Assembly (NCBI GenBank): GCA_016790765.1
Contig: JAEUMZ010000181.1
Location: 1 to 38,587 of the forward strand
Direction: 5' to 3'
From: Betaproteobacteria bacterium
GTDB taxonomy: Bacteria; Pseudomonadota; Gammaproteobacteria; Burkholderiales; Usitatibacteraceae
DNA length: 38,587 bases
The notes beneath the pieces are model-generated. The model saw only the letters and a list, made by a program, of their open reading frames with translations. It searched no databases and was not told the origin of the DNA. Positions 1 to 8,985 of the stretch are shown here, in pieces. Position 1 is the first letter of the stretch. The number at the start of each line of letters is the position of its first letter. Both the position numbers and the translations under genes were made by a program.

Positions 1-2
1 GG

Positions 3-281
3 TTATCGCCAGTCCATGTCCGGCTTGCCGAGGGTGCGATGCACCCTGCGCACCAGCCAAACGGAGGCGACGATGAACAGCAGCGCAATGAGCACGCCCA
101 GCGCTCCACTGCGCGCCACCTTGAGCGCCACGAACATCGCCACCCCCCAGCCCACCGCGCCGGCGAGCAATGCACTGGCCCGCACGCGGCGATTGCCCAG
201 CAATTCAAAGGCGCCCGCGCCACCCAGGTACAGGAACGTCAGCCAGCCGACGACTTCGCCCAGCGACAGGAGGATGTTCAC
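3..281 (-). CDS. small integral membrane protein, 92 aa
   Basis: Hydrophobic protein with about three predicted membrane segments: one near the N-terminus, one around residues 30-55 and one around 60-80. The last segment is followed by a basic tail. I do not recognise a family and assign no function. The start is taken as the GTG at 281 because it overlaps the TGA of the upstream trpF-like gene (GTGA at 278-281), a typical translational-coupling arrangement. The open frame could be extended upstream, but that extension is very arginine-rich and is an out-of-frame reading of trpF. The overlap suggests it is co-expressed with the isomerase-like gene; a functional link is not evident. The gene is complete, with its TAA at 3-5. 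Confidence 0.6.
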   Translation of the reverse strand: MNILLSLGEVVGWLTFLYLGGAGAFELLGNRRVRASALLAGAVGWGVAMFVALKVARSGALGVLIALLFIVASVWLVRRVHRTLGKPDMDWR

Positions 282-937
282 GGTGCACACCTTCGCACGG
301 CCTCGGCAAACCGCGCGAGCTTGTCCGCATCGAGCGCGCCGTCGCTGCGCACGCCGCTGCACACATCGAGGCCGAACGGGCGCACCGCGTCGATCGCCTC
401 GGCCACGTTGCCCCCATGAAGACCGCCCGCCAGGTACACCGGCACCGGCGATCCCTCACGAATGCGGCGCGAGAGCGACCAGTCGTGCACGCGGCCGGTG
501 CCACCCAGTTCCTTCACCGCGCCTCCTAGCCGGCCGGAATCTAGCAGGAGCGCCTCCACGTGCGGCGCGATACCCAGCGCATAGTCCACCGACCCTTCAT
601 CGACCACGTGCACCACCTGCACGCGCTTGACCCCCGGCATCCGCGCGCGCAGGGCAACATGCGTGCCGGCGTCGAGGTGATCGCAACACTGGATCACCGT
701 GGTGAGGCAGCGCGCATGCTGCGCCGCGATGCGCTCAGGATCGGTCTCCGAGGTGAGCAGGAAGGTGGCCACGCCCGGCGGCACGCGGCGCGCGATGTCG
801 GCGATGCGCGCTTCGTCGATCACGCCCGGCCCGCTGGGCATGGCCGCGACCAGGCCCAGGGCGGATGCGCCCGCGCGCAGGGCCAACGCGGCCTCTTCGT
901 GCGACTGGATGCAGCAGATCTTGAAGCGCGGGGTCAT
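278..937 (-). CDS. phosphoribosylanthranilate isomerase-like protein (TrpF family)
   Basis: A (beta/alpha)8 protein of 219 aa with the TrpF signature set. There is an N-terminal KIC motif (the catalytic Cys of TrpF lies here), an LLLDSGR segment that carries the general-acid Asp, GGTG followed by HDW (phosphate binding), LAGGL, and a C-terminal DVCSGVR. In tryptophan biosynthesis TrpF catalyses the Amadori rearrangement of N-(5-phosphoribosyl)anthranilate. Here the usual KICG is KICC, followed by IQS, and no trp genes are nearby, so this may be a divergent paralogue with another substrate. The start at 937 puts KICC at residues 6-9 as expected; no good Shine-Dalgarno is visible. It overlaps the next gene by four bases. 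Confidence 0.75.
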   Translation of the reverse strand: MTPRFKICCIQSHEEAALALRAGASALGLVAAMPSGPGVIDEARIADIARRVPPGVATFLLTSETDPERIAAQHARCLTTVIQCCDHLDAGTHVALRARMPGVKRVQVVHVVDEGSVDYALGIAPHVEALLLDSGRLGGAVKELGGTGRVHDWSLSRRIREGSPVPVYLAGGLHGGNVAEAIDAVRPFGLDVCSGVRSDGALDADKLARFAEAVRRCAP

Positions 938-1068
938 GGCCGGAGGGAAGGGATGGCGCGCATCATGGCATGGCAGGTTGGGGAGTGTGGAAGCGCGATG
1001 GCGACGAGGCTTGTGTGCGTCGTGATTGGGGGTGGGATGTATTGGAGGAGGGATGCGCTGATTCACGC

Positions 1069-1205
1069 ACCCAAAATCCCCCTCAATCCCCCTTTTTCAA
1101 AGGGGGAAGTATTGGCTGGTGCATGGCACTTACGGCTGGCTTCGGTGCAAACGCAACTGCACCACTTCCCCCTTTCCTAAAGGGGGATGGAGGGGGATTT
1201 TGGGT
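1069..1205. repeat. MITE-like inverted repeat element with C/G-tract arms
   Basis: Two 42-bp arms (1069-1110 and 1164-1205) are inverted copies of each other with about four mismatches. Each is built from runs of five C or G around CCCAAAATCCCCCT. The 53-bp centre shows no gene. Each arm is itself partly palindromic (CCCCCTTT...AAAGGGGG). It lies in the 405-bp gap 938-1342 between the trpF-like gene and the diguanylate cyclase, a gap that otherwise holds only the palindrome at 1221-1293. I recall similar C-tract palindromes in intergenic DNA of many proteobacteria; mobility is not shown here. Confidence 0.6.
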
Positions 1206-1220
1206 ATGCGTTCACGTGCA

Positions 1221-1293
1221 CCACCAAACCCCAGTACTGGCGCGCCGACCAGGGCATAACCGGCTGAAACGCCGCGCCCCGCCTGGAGTTTGA
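1221..1293. repeat. REP-like palindrome, copy A
   Basis: One of four related imperfect palindromes of about 70 bp in this window (others at 11071, 25469 and 36971). Ends resemble CCAAACCCCAGTACTGG and its complement. The inner part GGCGCGCC...GGCTGAAACGCCGCGCC matches copy C in inverted orientation. No coding content. Confidence 0.5.
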
Positions 1294-1342
1294 CAAGAGA
1301 ACCCCGCATGAACCGCATTGCCCGCCGACCGAGAAGCGCACG

Positions 1343-4300
1343 CTACTCACTACAAACCCGCACCTGGTTGCGGCCTGCGCGCTTGGCCTCGTAGAGGGCG
1401 CGATCGGCGCGCGCCAGCAGTGCATCGGGCGGGCTGGCATCCGGCACCATGGTGCAGATGCCGATCGATACCGTGATGCCGAGCGGCGATTCGGCGATGC
1501 TCTTGCGCATCGATTCGGCCATCGATGCGGCGACGCCTGAATCCGCGCCCGGCAGGATGACGACGAACTCCTCGCCGCCATAGCGCGCCAGGAAATCCTC
1601 CGCGCGCCGCAATTGGTTCATCAAGTGGCGCGTCAGGCTCCTGAGCAGGTCGTCGCCGGCGATGTGGCCATGCTCGTCGTTGTAGCGCTTGAAGTGGTCG
1701 GCGTCGATCACCATCACCGACAGTGGCCGCCCCTGCTCGCGGCACTGCGCCCAGATGGCCGGCAGATAGGTGTCCAGGCTGCGGCGATTGGCGATGCCGG
1801 TCAGGCCATCCATGTGCGCCATCATGTCCAGGCGGCGATTGGCCTCGGCCAATTCGCGCGTGCGCGCCGCGATGCCCTCCTCCAGCGCCGCATTGGCGCG
1901 CCGGAAGCGCTCGGTGCGGGCGCGGATGTAGGCCAGTACCAGGATGCCCGCCAGCAGCATTGCCCCCAGCAGGTAGATCACTTTCGCCCACGGCCGCGCG
2001 TACCAGGGCGGCACCACGACAAAGCGGTACGGCGCCATTTCGCTGATGCGGCCATCCGAGTCCATGGCACGGATGCGCAGGGCGAACTCGCCGGGCCGCA
2101 TGTTGTAGTAGGTGTAGCGGCTGGGCAGGCCCCAGTCCGACATCTTGGCCTCCTCGCCGGTCATGTGGCCCTGGTAGCGCTTGATGCCCTCGCGCGTCAG
2201 TTCCGGCAGGGCGAAGTCGAATCGCAGTGCAAACTCGCCCTCGTCGATTTGCGGAGGGGTTTCCGGGGCAAGCGGCAGCTCGACGGTCTTGCCGTTGCGC
2301 AGCAGCGTCACCGAGGTCATGCCCAGCGTGTACGGCGATTGCGTGCTGCCGTTGGTCTCCGGCGTCCGCGGCGCGGCGGGTGGCGGGTGGTGGATGAGGA
2401 CGCCGTTGGACGTCACGAACGCCAACTGGCCGTCCGACAGCGTGGCGTGGTGCACCAGCGCGCCGCGCAGCAGCGGCCGGATCTCCTGCTGGCGCCACGC
2501 CGTGCGCCCGGCTTCGCGCGCGAAGATCCGCGTGTTGCCGTAGGCCCACAATGCGCCATCCGGTCGCGCCACAAACACCAGTGCCTCGTCGTCACGCAAC
2601 ATGGTGGCCAGGTTGTCCAAGGGTTCGCGCTCGAAGCGGCTGCCGTTCCAGCGGAACACGCCCTTCTTGGTGCTGGCCACCCATTGCGGCTTGCCGTTCG
2701 CATCGCGCGGCCCGGTTTCGCTGAGGTAGCACTCGCTCACCTGGCCGTATTCCACGCCCTCCGCAGGCGTCAGGGGCACCGCCTCCAGCAACTCACCCTT
2801 GCTGCCCAGGGTGTAGCGCAGGATGCCGTGGCGGCCGGTGCCGGCCCAGACCTCGGTGGCGCTGACTTCCACCAGGGTGCTGATCAACACGCCATCCTTG
2901 TCCGGCAACGGCCGCGAGATCTTCATGCCGTTGCCGAGGTCGATGGTGCGCAAACCATGCTCGGTATGCATGAACACCAGGTTCTTGTGGAAGCGCGAGC
3001 GCGTGAACTCGCGCGGGTACATCGTCTCCGGACTGAGTTCGCGGATGCGATCGCCCTCGATGAGGGCCACGTGGCGCGATTCGGCCAGCAGCGCGCGCCG
3101 CGCATCGAGCGGCGCCAGGTGGTTCGGGGTGTCCGCGCGCCCGGGCATGCGCCGGAAACGGATCGTCGGCTCGCCGCGCGCGGCACGATAGATGCCGCCG
3201 CTGGCGAGCACATGCAGCGACCCGTTCCACTCGACCAGCGACGAGAAGTTGCCGCTGATGCCATGTTCCTGGCCCAGCACCGTCCAGGTGGCCGGCCAGC
3301 CGACGCGATAGATCGAACCCTGCACGGCCGCGAGCAGACCGCCGTTGCGCTGCCAGGCCACGCCGGTGACAAAACCCGACTCGAGGGACACGCGATGGGC
3401 GGCCGCGAAGTGCGCATCGGTGAACAGGACTTCCCCCGAGGCCGTGCCCAGCACCACGCCGCCGTCGGGCAGTACGGCGGCACAGGTGATGCTGGCAGAC
3501 TCGGGGACGCCGGACGGCCGTTTCATCGCCTGCGCCTGCCCGCCCTTGTCCACCATCCACCATTGGCCCTCGGCATCGACGACCAGCGTGCGGCCGTCGT
3601 CGAGCGGCAGCCAGGCCTGCATCAGGACCTTGAACTGCGCCCCGCCGGCGAGCAGCTTCCAGGCGTTGCCGTCGAGCGCCTTGACGCCCTCGCCACGGAA
3701 CTGCACGGTGGTGCGGCCGGCCTTGTGTGCGATCCAGCCCAGCCGGCCCGGGTGGTGCCAATGCGCGACCTGCCCGGAGTCCGGATTCCAGCGGAACAAG
3801 TCATACAGCGCGCGGAAGTACACGCCGTCGGGCGTCTCGACGACCTCCCAGATGTCGGCGAACTCGCGATCCTTGAGCATCGCGGCGAACTTCGGCGTCA
3901 AGTCCTCGAACTGCAACCGGCCGGCGGCATTGCGCCGCATCACGCCAAACTGGTTGTAGCCGCCCACATAGACCGTGTCCTGCCGCCCCACCGCCAATGA
4001 ACGCACGATTTCGCCATTGGGCATGCGGTTGAGCCGCCAGCGTTCGCTGTCGAACTCCACCAGCCCGTCGGTACTGCAAATCAGCACGCGGCCGGTGCTG
4101 TCCTGTTGCACGCAGAAGTGCTGCGGGTAGATGTCGATGGTGGGTGAAAAGCGTTCGATGGGCGGCGTGCCGGCCATGACGGCCGCGCCATTGCCGTCGT
4201 GCATTCCGCTGGCCGTTGGCGATACGCAGGCCAGGGCCGCGGCCCAGGCCGCCAAGACGCCCCAGCAGCGCGCGTGCGGGTGCCGGTCCCGGGACGGGGT

Positions 4301-4384
4301 GACCTTCGGCGGTGCGGAGGATTGCGGCACAGGGTCGATGGGCATCGGTGCGTCGGGCAAGGCGGGCGGCCACCAAAAGCGCAT
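1343..4384 (-). CDS. membrane diguanylate cyclase with propeller / Y_Y_Y periplasmic sensor
   Basis: A protein of up to 1013 aa. The N-terminal hydrophobic stretch (around residues 42-60) looks like a signal peptide or anchor. About 650 residues follow with repeated short beta-propeller-like units of the two-component regulator propeller type (for example VWAGTGRHGILRY), then a Y_Y_Y domain (YTYYNMRPGEFALRIRA) and one transmembrane helix at about 802-820. A short coiled coil leads to a C-terminal GGDEF domain. The active loop RYGGEEF (GGEEF at 936-940) is intact, and RAED just before it is a complete RxxD inhibitory site. It should make cyclic di-GMP in response to a periplasmic ligand. This sensor layout is common in carbohydrate sensors, so a link to the pectin genes 7 kb away is possible but unproven. 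The exact start is uncertain; ATGs at 4384 and about 13 codons later are both possible. Confidence 0.85.
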   Translation of the reverse strand: MRFWWPPALPDAPMPIDPVPQSSAPPKVTPSRDRHPHARCWGVLAAWAAALACVSPTASGMHDGNGAAVMAGTPPIERFSPTIDIYPQHFCVQQDSTGRVLICSTDGLVEFDSERWRLNRMPNGEIVRSLAVGRQDTVYVGGYNQFGVMRRNAAGRLQFEDLTPKFAAMLKDREFADIWEVVETPDGVYFRALYDLFRWNPDSGQVAHWHHPGRLGWIAHKAGRTTVQFRGEGVKALDGNAWKLLAGGAQFKVLMQAWLPLDDGRTLVVDAEGQWWMVDKGGQAQAMKRPSGVPESASITCAAVLPDGGVVLGTASGEVLFTDAHFAAAHRVSLESGFVTGVAWQRNGGLLAAVQGSIYRVGWPATWTVLGQEHGISGNFSSLVEWNGSLHVLASGGIYRAARGEPTIRFRRMPGRADTPNHLAPLDARRALLAESRHVALIEGDRIRELSPETMYPREFTRSRFHKNLVFMHTEHGLRTIDLGNGMKISRPLPDKDGVLISTLVEVSATEVWAGTGRHGILRYTLGSKGELLEAVPLTPAEGVEYGQVSECYLSETGPRDANGKPQWVASTKKGVFRWNGSRFEREPLDNLATMLRDDEALVFVARPDGALWAYGNTRIFAREAGRTAWRQQEIRPLLRGALVHHATLSDGQLAFVTSNGVLIHHPPPAAPRTPETNGSTQSPYTLGMTSVTLLRNGKTVELPLAPETPPQIDEGEFALRFDFALPELTREGIKRYQGHMTGEEAKMSDWGLPSRYTYYNMRPGEFALRIRAMDSDGRISEMAPYRFVVVPPWYARPWAKVIYLLGAMLLAGILVLAYIRARTERFRRANAALEEGIAARTRELAEANRRLDMMAHMDGLTGIANRRSLDTYLPAIWAQCREQGRPLSVMVIDADHFKRYNDEHGHIAGDDLLRSLTRHLMNQLRRAEDFLARYGGEEFVVILPGADSGVAASMAESMRKSIAESPLGITVSIGICTMVPDASPPDALLARADRALYEAKRAGRNQVRVCSE

Positions 4385-4408
4385 TGTCGTCGCGCGCAGG
4401 ACACGACT

Positions 4409-4437
4409 TGTAAAGAACTGTCAAAAAGTTACCACAA
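4409..4437 (-). promoter_or_regulatory. possible sigma-70 promoter for the diguanylate cyclase gene
   Basis: On the minus strand TTGTGG (4432-4437) and TTTACA (4409-4414) are separated by 17 bases and lie just upstream of the ATG at 4384. Matches are moderate; no operator was recognised. The 163-bp gap 4385-4547 otherwise holds no gene. Confidence 0.3.
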
Positions 4438-4547
4438 GCCGTGCAGACGGTCATTGTGGGGTGGCAGGCGGCAGGTGGCAATGTTCGCCGTGGGCAGTGG
4501 GTCGATGGCCCGGCGCCCGTCCGCTGCCGAATGGGCCGGCAAACCGC

Positions 4548-6044
4548 TCAGAACGCGAACGCAGCCGTCAAGTCGCCCATGTTCTCGCGCAAGCCCGGCA
4601 GCGGCGCCAACCCGAAGCGACGGTTCAAGAATTTCTGGATCGAAGTGGTGTCGTACACCGTCTTGTCCACGAATCCGCGCTTGGCGTAGGGGGAAATGAT
4701 CACCGCGGGAATGCGCGAGCCCGGGCCGAACGCGTCGCCCCAGCCCGGACCCATCGGCGGGGGCACGTGGTCCCAGTAACCGCCGTACTCGTCGTAGGTG
4801 ACGATGATGGCCATGTGCGGCCACTGCGGGCTGGCGACCAGACGGGACACGATGTCGTGGATTTCCACGTCGCCGGCAGTCACGCTGCTGTCCCAGCTGT
4901 GCTGCGCCCAGCTGCCGGCGGGCTTGTAGAACACCACTTGCGGCAAGGTGCCGGATTCGATGTCGCGCAAGAAATCGTCGCGGTCCTTCAAATGCGTCTC
5001 GCGATCCGCGGAGCCGGGTGCAAAGCGTTGGTAATAGTTGAAGGGCGAATGATGCGGGGCGAAATTGATCGGCTTGGCCTTGATCACCGTGCGCTTTTCC
5101 TTCGGGTCACGCATGCCGTCCGCGTTGGCTGCTTTCCAACCCTGCGAATACCAGGCCCAGCGAACGCCTTTTTCAGTGAGCGTGTCGCCGATGGTCCTTG
5201 TGGCCAGCGGCGGCAGGGGCGAACGGGCCGGGTCCGCGCGCGTGAAGTCGTCGGCCGGCGGCAGGATGCCGCTCGGCTGGTAGGACGATTCCACCGTGTT
5301 GATGGCATAGCTGCCCTTGTCCTTCGGCATCACGGTGCCGCTGCGCACCCAGCGCGGCGGCCCGTCCAGCGCGCTTTTCGGTGAATTCTCGGCGTGCTTC
5401 AGTTCCCCGTTCTCATCCAGCACCGATCGCAGGTTGTCGGCCGCGTCCGGATGGGCGTGCAGGCAGGCGCACACCAGCCACTGGTGGTTGACGTAGGACC
5501 CGCCATAGGTGCCCTGGAAGAAATGGTCCGCCAGCGTGTACTGCTTCGCCCAATTCCACAGGTGCGTCCTTGAACCATCGTAGTAGCCCATCGCCAGCGC
5601 GCCGACATTGGTGATGCGCACGAAGGCGTTGTTGCGCCCGCCGTTGATCTGGGCAATGTGCTGGTACCAGCTGTGCGTGGGGTCCGGCGTGACGAAGTCC
5701 TGCGACAGGTTCACCGGCGGCGCGTCGAGGGCAAACGGCCCGTTGGGCATGCTGGCCGGAAACTCCGGCTGCACCTTGAAGTTCCAGTACGCCGCGGGCA
5801 GCCGCGGCAAGGGTGTGCCGTCGCGGTCGATCTGGGTTTTCTGCTCCGCGGTTGCCGCATCGATTCCCTCAGCACCCGGAAAGCGGCCGAACAGGTGATC
5901 GAAGCTGCGGTTCTCGGCATAGAACACGACGACCGTTTGGATCTTCTCGATCCCGGCCGGCGGGACCACCACGCGTGACGCACAGGACGCCAACAACAGC
6001 GACGCGGCAATTGCACCCAGCAAGGAAAAGGCGGATCGAGTCAT
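4548..6044 (-). CDS. lipoprotein phosphoesterase (AcpA / phospholipase C superfamily)
   Basis: A 498-aa protein with a lipoprotein signal (lipobox LASC, Cys21), so probably an outer-membrane or periplasmic lipoprotein. It carries the phosphoesterase-family (PF04185) hallmarks: ENRSFDHLFG at about residues 44-53 near the catalytic metal/nucleophile site, and VTYDEYGGYWDHVPPP followed by GPGSRIPAVIISPYAKRG near the C-terminus. The family includes acid phosphatase AcpA and non-haemolytic phospholipases C, which hydrolyse phosphomonoesters or phospholipid head groups. The substrate cannot be told from sequence. The start at 6044 was chosen because it opens directly on the signal peptide; the upstream extension is out of character. 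It is read in the same direction as the formate dehydrogenase genes but separated by about 100 bp, so co-transcription is uncertain. Confidence 0.85.
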   Translation of the reverse strand: MTRSAFSLLGAIAASLLLASCASRVVVPPAGIEKIQTVVVFYAENRSFDHLFGRFPGAEGIDAATAEQKTQIDRDGTPLPRLPAAYWNFKVQPEFPASMPNGPFALDAPPVNLSQDFVTPDPTHSWYQHIAQINGGRNNAFVRITNVGALAMGYYDGSRTHLWNWAKQYTLADHFFQGTYGGSYVNHQWLVCACLHAHPDAADNLRSVLDENGELKHAENSPKSALDGPPRWVRSGTVMPKDKGSYAINTVESSYQPSGILPPADDFTRADPARSPLPPLATRTIGDTLTEKGVRWAWYSQGWKAANADGMRDPKEKRTVIKAKPINFAPHHSPFNYYQRFAPGSADRETHLKDRDDFLRDIESGTLPQVVFYKPAGSWAQHSWDSSVTAGDVEIHDIVSRLVASPQWPHMAIIVTYDEYGGYWDHVPPPMGPGWGDAFGPGSRIPAVIISPYAKRGFVDKTVYDTTSIQKFLNRRFGLAPLPGLRENMGDLTAAFAF

Positions 6045-6145
6045 CGGGAGGGCAGCCTGGGAACCATTGAAGCGCACCATGTTGCCATGCGCGGATGACC
6101 TGCGGATGACCGAATGCTGCGATGCGCCGCCGTCCGTCCGGCGCG

Positions 6146-8962
6146 CTAGTGTGCTACGAACGCCTGCGCGCCCCCATAGCTCGACAATGGCGCCGGCTCC
6201 CCACCCTTGGTCACGCGCACCGCGCAGTACTTCAATTCCGCAATCTTGCCGAACGGGTCCAGCGCCGGATTGGTGAGCAGGTTTGCGGCCGCCTCGTAGT
6301 AGGCGAACGGCATGAAAATGCTGCCCACCGGCACACCCTCGTCGGCGCGCACCATGATGCCGACCTCGCCGCGCCGCGATTGCACGGTAACGTTTTCGCC
6401 TGCGTGCACGTGCAAGGCGCGCATGTCCAGCGGGTTCATGCTCACGCACGCGGCAGGCTCGATCGCGTCCAGCACGGAGGCGCGGCGTGTCATGGAGCCG
6501 GTGTGCCAGTGTTCCAGCTGCCGGCCGGTGATGAGCACGAAGGGATACTCGGTGTCCGGACGCTCATTGGCGGGAATGATGTCGGCCGGCACGAACTTGG
6601 CGCGCCCGTCGGCGGTGGGGAACTTGTCGATGAACACCACCGGCTGGCCGGGATCGTCGTCGTCCTTGCAGGGATACGTCACCACGGACTCGCGATTGAG
6701 CCGCGACCAGCTGATGCCGGAGATCGAATCTTGCGCGACGTGCATTTCCTCGTACACGGCCGCGACGCCGCTCTCTTCGCCGGGATAGTCCCAGTCGAGA
6801 CCCAGGCGCTTTGCCATCTGCTGGATGATCCACAGGTCCTGGCGCGCATCGCCCGGCATCTCCAGCGCGCGGCGGCCCAGCTGCACCATGCGGTCGGTGT
6901 TGGTGACGGTGCCGGTCTTCTCCGGCCACGCAGAGGCCGGCAGCACCACGTCGGCCAGGTACGCAGTCTCGGTGAGGAAGATGTCCTGCACCACCAGCAT
7001 GTCCAGTTTGGCCAAGCCCGCGCGCGCGTGGTTGGCATCCGGGTCGGACATGGCCGGGTTCTCGCCCATCACGTACATGCCCTTGATGATGCCGTCGTAG
7101 GCCGCGTCCATGATTTCGACCACGGTGAGGCCCGGCTGGCTGTCCAGTTTCGTGTCCCACAGTTTTTCGAAGCGCGCGTGGTTGTCCGGGTTGTCCACGC
7201 GGCGGTAATTGGGGAACATCATCGGGATCAGGCCGGCGTCGGAAGCGCCCTGCACGTTGTTTTGCCCGCGCAGCGGATGCAGGCCCGAGCCCGGCTTGCC
7301 CACCTGCCCGGTCATGAGGCAGAGCGCGATCAGGCAGCGCGCGTTGTCGGTCCCATGCACGTGCTGCGAGATGCCCATGCCCCACAGGATCATCGAGCCT
7401 TTGCTGGTCGCGAAGGCGCGCGCCACTTCACGAAGGGTCTCGGCCGGGATGCCGCACAGCGGCGCCATTTTCTCGGGCGCGAAGTCCTTGGCGTTTTCCT
7501 TCAGCGCCGTGTAGTTGTGGGTGCGATCCCGGATGAAGTCCCCGTCGACGAGGCCCTCGTCGATGATGGTGTGGATCATGGCGTTCAACATCGCCACGTC
7601 CATGTCCGGCTTGAATTGCAGGTAGCGCCAGGCGTGGCGATAAAGGTCGTTGCGCCGCGGGTCGAGCACCACCAGCTTGGCACCGCGCTTGGCGGCATTC
7701 TTGATCCATGTCGCCGCCACCGGGTGATTGGAGGTGGGATTGGCGCCGATGAGGAAGATCACCTCGGCCTTGGCGACGTCGGAGACCTGGTTGGACACCG
7801 CGCCCGAGCCGACGCCCTCGAGCAGCGCCGCCACCGAGGAGGCATGGCAGAGGCGCGTGCAGTGGTCCACGTTGTTGGTCCGGAAACCGGTGCGCACCAG
7901 CTTCTGGAACAGGTAGGCCTCCTCGTTGGATCCCTTGGCGGAACCGAAGCCGGCGAGCGCCCTGGGGCCGTGCTGGTCGCGGATTTTTTTCAGCGTGCCA
8001 CCGGCCAGGTCCAGCGCCTCTTCCCAGGTCGCCTCGCGGAACACTTCGCGCCAGTTTTCCGGGTCGACGGTGAAGCCTGCCGTTTTCGGCACGCCGGGTT
8101 TGCGGATCAGGGGCCTGGTCAGACGCTGCTTGTGGTGCGCATAGTCGAAACCGTAGCGGCCCTTCACGCACAGGCGGCTCATGTTGGCCGGACCGTCGCG
8201 GCCTTCGACGCGGATGATGGTGTTGTCCTTCACGTGGTAGGTGAGCTGGCAACCCACGCCGCAGTACGGGCACACCGAATCCACCGTCTTGTCCGCCACC
8301 ACCTCGTAGGCCGCCTTGGCAGGCGCCAGTGCGCCCGTCGGGCAGGCCTGCACGCACTCGCCGCAGGCCACGCAGGTGCTGATGCCCATCGGGTCATCGA
8401 AATCGAACACGATCCGCGAATGCGATCCGCGGCCAGCGTAGCCGATGACGTCGTTGTTCTGCTCTTCGCGGCAGGCACGCACGCAGCGCGTGCACTGGAT
8501 GCACGCGTCGAGGTTCACGCTCATGGCCGGGTGCGAGAAGTCGGGGTCGGGTTGCGCGCGGGCGTGGAATCGCGAGCCGTTCACACCGAGCTTCGCCTTC
8601 CACAGGGCCAACTCGTTCCCGGCCGGCTTGAAGTCCTTTTCCGGCGCGTCGGCAGACAGGAGTTCGAGCACCAGCTTCTGCGAATGCACCGCGCGCGGCG
8701 ACGCGGTGGTGACGTCCATGTTGTTGGACGGATGCCGGCAACACGACGGCGCCAGCGTACGCTCGCCCTTGATCTCCACCACGCAGGCCCGGCAATTGCC
8801 GTCCGGGCGGTAACCCGGCTTGTAGCAGAGGTGCGGGATTTCCTTGCCGTGCTCCTTGGCGATCTCGATCAGCGTCTGGTCCTCGAAGGCCGTGACCTTC
8901 TGGCCGTCGAGGGTGAATTCGACGGTTTTGCGCTCGAGGAGGGGTTCGGAAAGCATGTTCAT
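6146..8962 (-). CDS. NAD-dependent formate dehydrogenase, alpha (catalytic) subunit
   Basis: A 938-aa molybdo/tungsto-bis-MGD oxidoreductase that oxidises formate to CO2. The N-terminal NuoG-like part has a [2Fe-2S] site (Cys46, Cys57, Cys60, Cys74/75) and two [4Fe-4S] motifs (Cys154/157/160/164 and Cys197/200/203/207). Then comes the catalytic-domain cluster (Cys231/234/238/265) and the metal ligand Cys372 followed by His373 in RLCHASS, so the enzyme is the Cys form and not a selenoprotein. The C-terminal molybdopterin dinucleotide-binding domain is present. With the downstream electron path in the beta subunit this matches the cytosolic two-subunit FdhAB type, such as Methylobacterium Fdh1, better than the FdsGBACD type. 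Start at 8962 (a second ATG follows two codons later). The beta gene is upstream in the same direction, separated by a 133-bp gap holding an inverted repeat. Confidence 0.92.
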   Translation of the reverse strand: MNMLSEPLLERKTVEFTLDGQKVTAFEDQTLIEIAKEHGKEIPHLCYKPGYRPDGNCRACVVEIKGERTLAPSCCRHPSNNMDVTTASPRAVHSQKLVLELLSADAPEKDFKPAGNELALWKAKLGVNGSRFHARAQPDPDFSHPAMSVNLDACIQCTRCVRACREEQNNDVIGYAGRGSHSRIVFDFDDPMGISTCVACGECVQACPTGALAPAKAAYEVVADKTVDSVCPYCGVGCQLTYHVKDNTIIRVEGRDGPANMSRLCVKGRYGFDYAHHKQRLTRPLIRKPGVPKTAGFTVDPENWREVFREATWEEALDLAGGTLKKIRDQHGPRALAGFGSAKGSNEEAYLFQKLVRTGFRTNNVDHCTRLCHASSVAALLEGVGSGAVSNQVSDVAKAEVIFLIGANPTSNHPVAATWIKNAAKRGAKLVVLDPRRNDLYRHAWRYLQFKPDMDVAMLNAMIHTIIDEGLVDGDFIRDRTHNYTALKENAKDFAPEKMAPLCGIPAETLREVARAFATSKGSMILWGMGISQHVHGTDNARCLIALCLMTGQVGKPGSGLHPLRGQNNVQGASDAGLIPMMFPNYRRVDNPDNHARFEKLWDTKLDSQPGLTVVEIMDAAYDGIIKGMYVMGENPAMSDPDANHARAGLAKLDMLVVQDIFLTETAYLADVVLPASAWPEKTGTVTNTDRMVQLGRRALEMPGDARQDLWIIQQMAKRLGLDWDYPGEESGVAAVYEEMHVAQDSISGISWSRLNRESVVTYPCKDDDDPGQPVVFIDKFPTADGRAKFVPADIIPANERPDTEYPFVLITGRQLEHWHTGSMTRRASVLDAIEPAACVSMNPLDMRALHVHAGENVTVQSRRGEVGIMVRADEGVPVGSIFMPFAYYEAAANLLTNPALDPFGKIAELKYCAVRVTKGGEPAPLSSYGGAQAFVAH

Positions 8963-8985
8963 TGAGCTGCACCCCACCTTATTGT

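Noticed and set aside
1177..1581. A minus-strand frame of about 134 codons across the repeat gap and the end of the GGDEF gene
   Set aside because: It reads through the repeats and out of frame through the GGDEF domain; Arg/Ser-rich with no homology that I recognise.
8960..8962. Possibility that the formate dehydrogenase is a selenoprotein or truncated
   Set aside because: The metal ligand position is Cys372 (followed by His), no in-frame TGA occurs, and all cluster cysteines are present.
6122..8965. A plus-strand open frame of about 947 codons opposite the formate dehydrogenase alpha gene
   Set aside because: Composition (His/Arg/Val/Gly rich) and exact coextension with the real gene mark it as a reverse-frame artefact.
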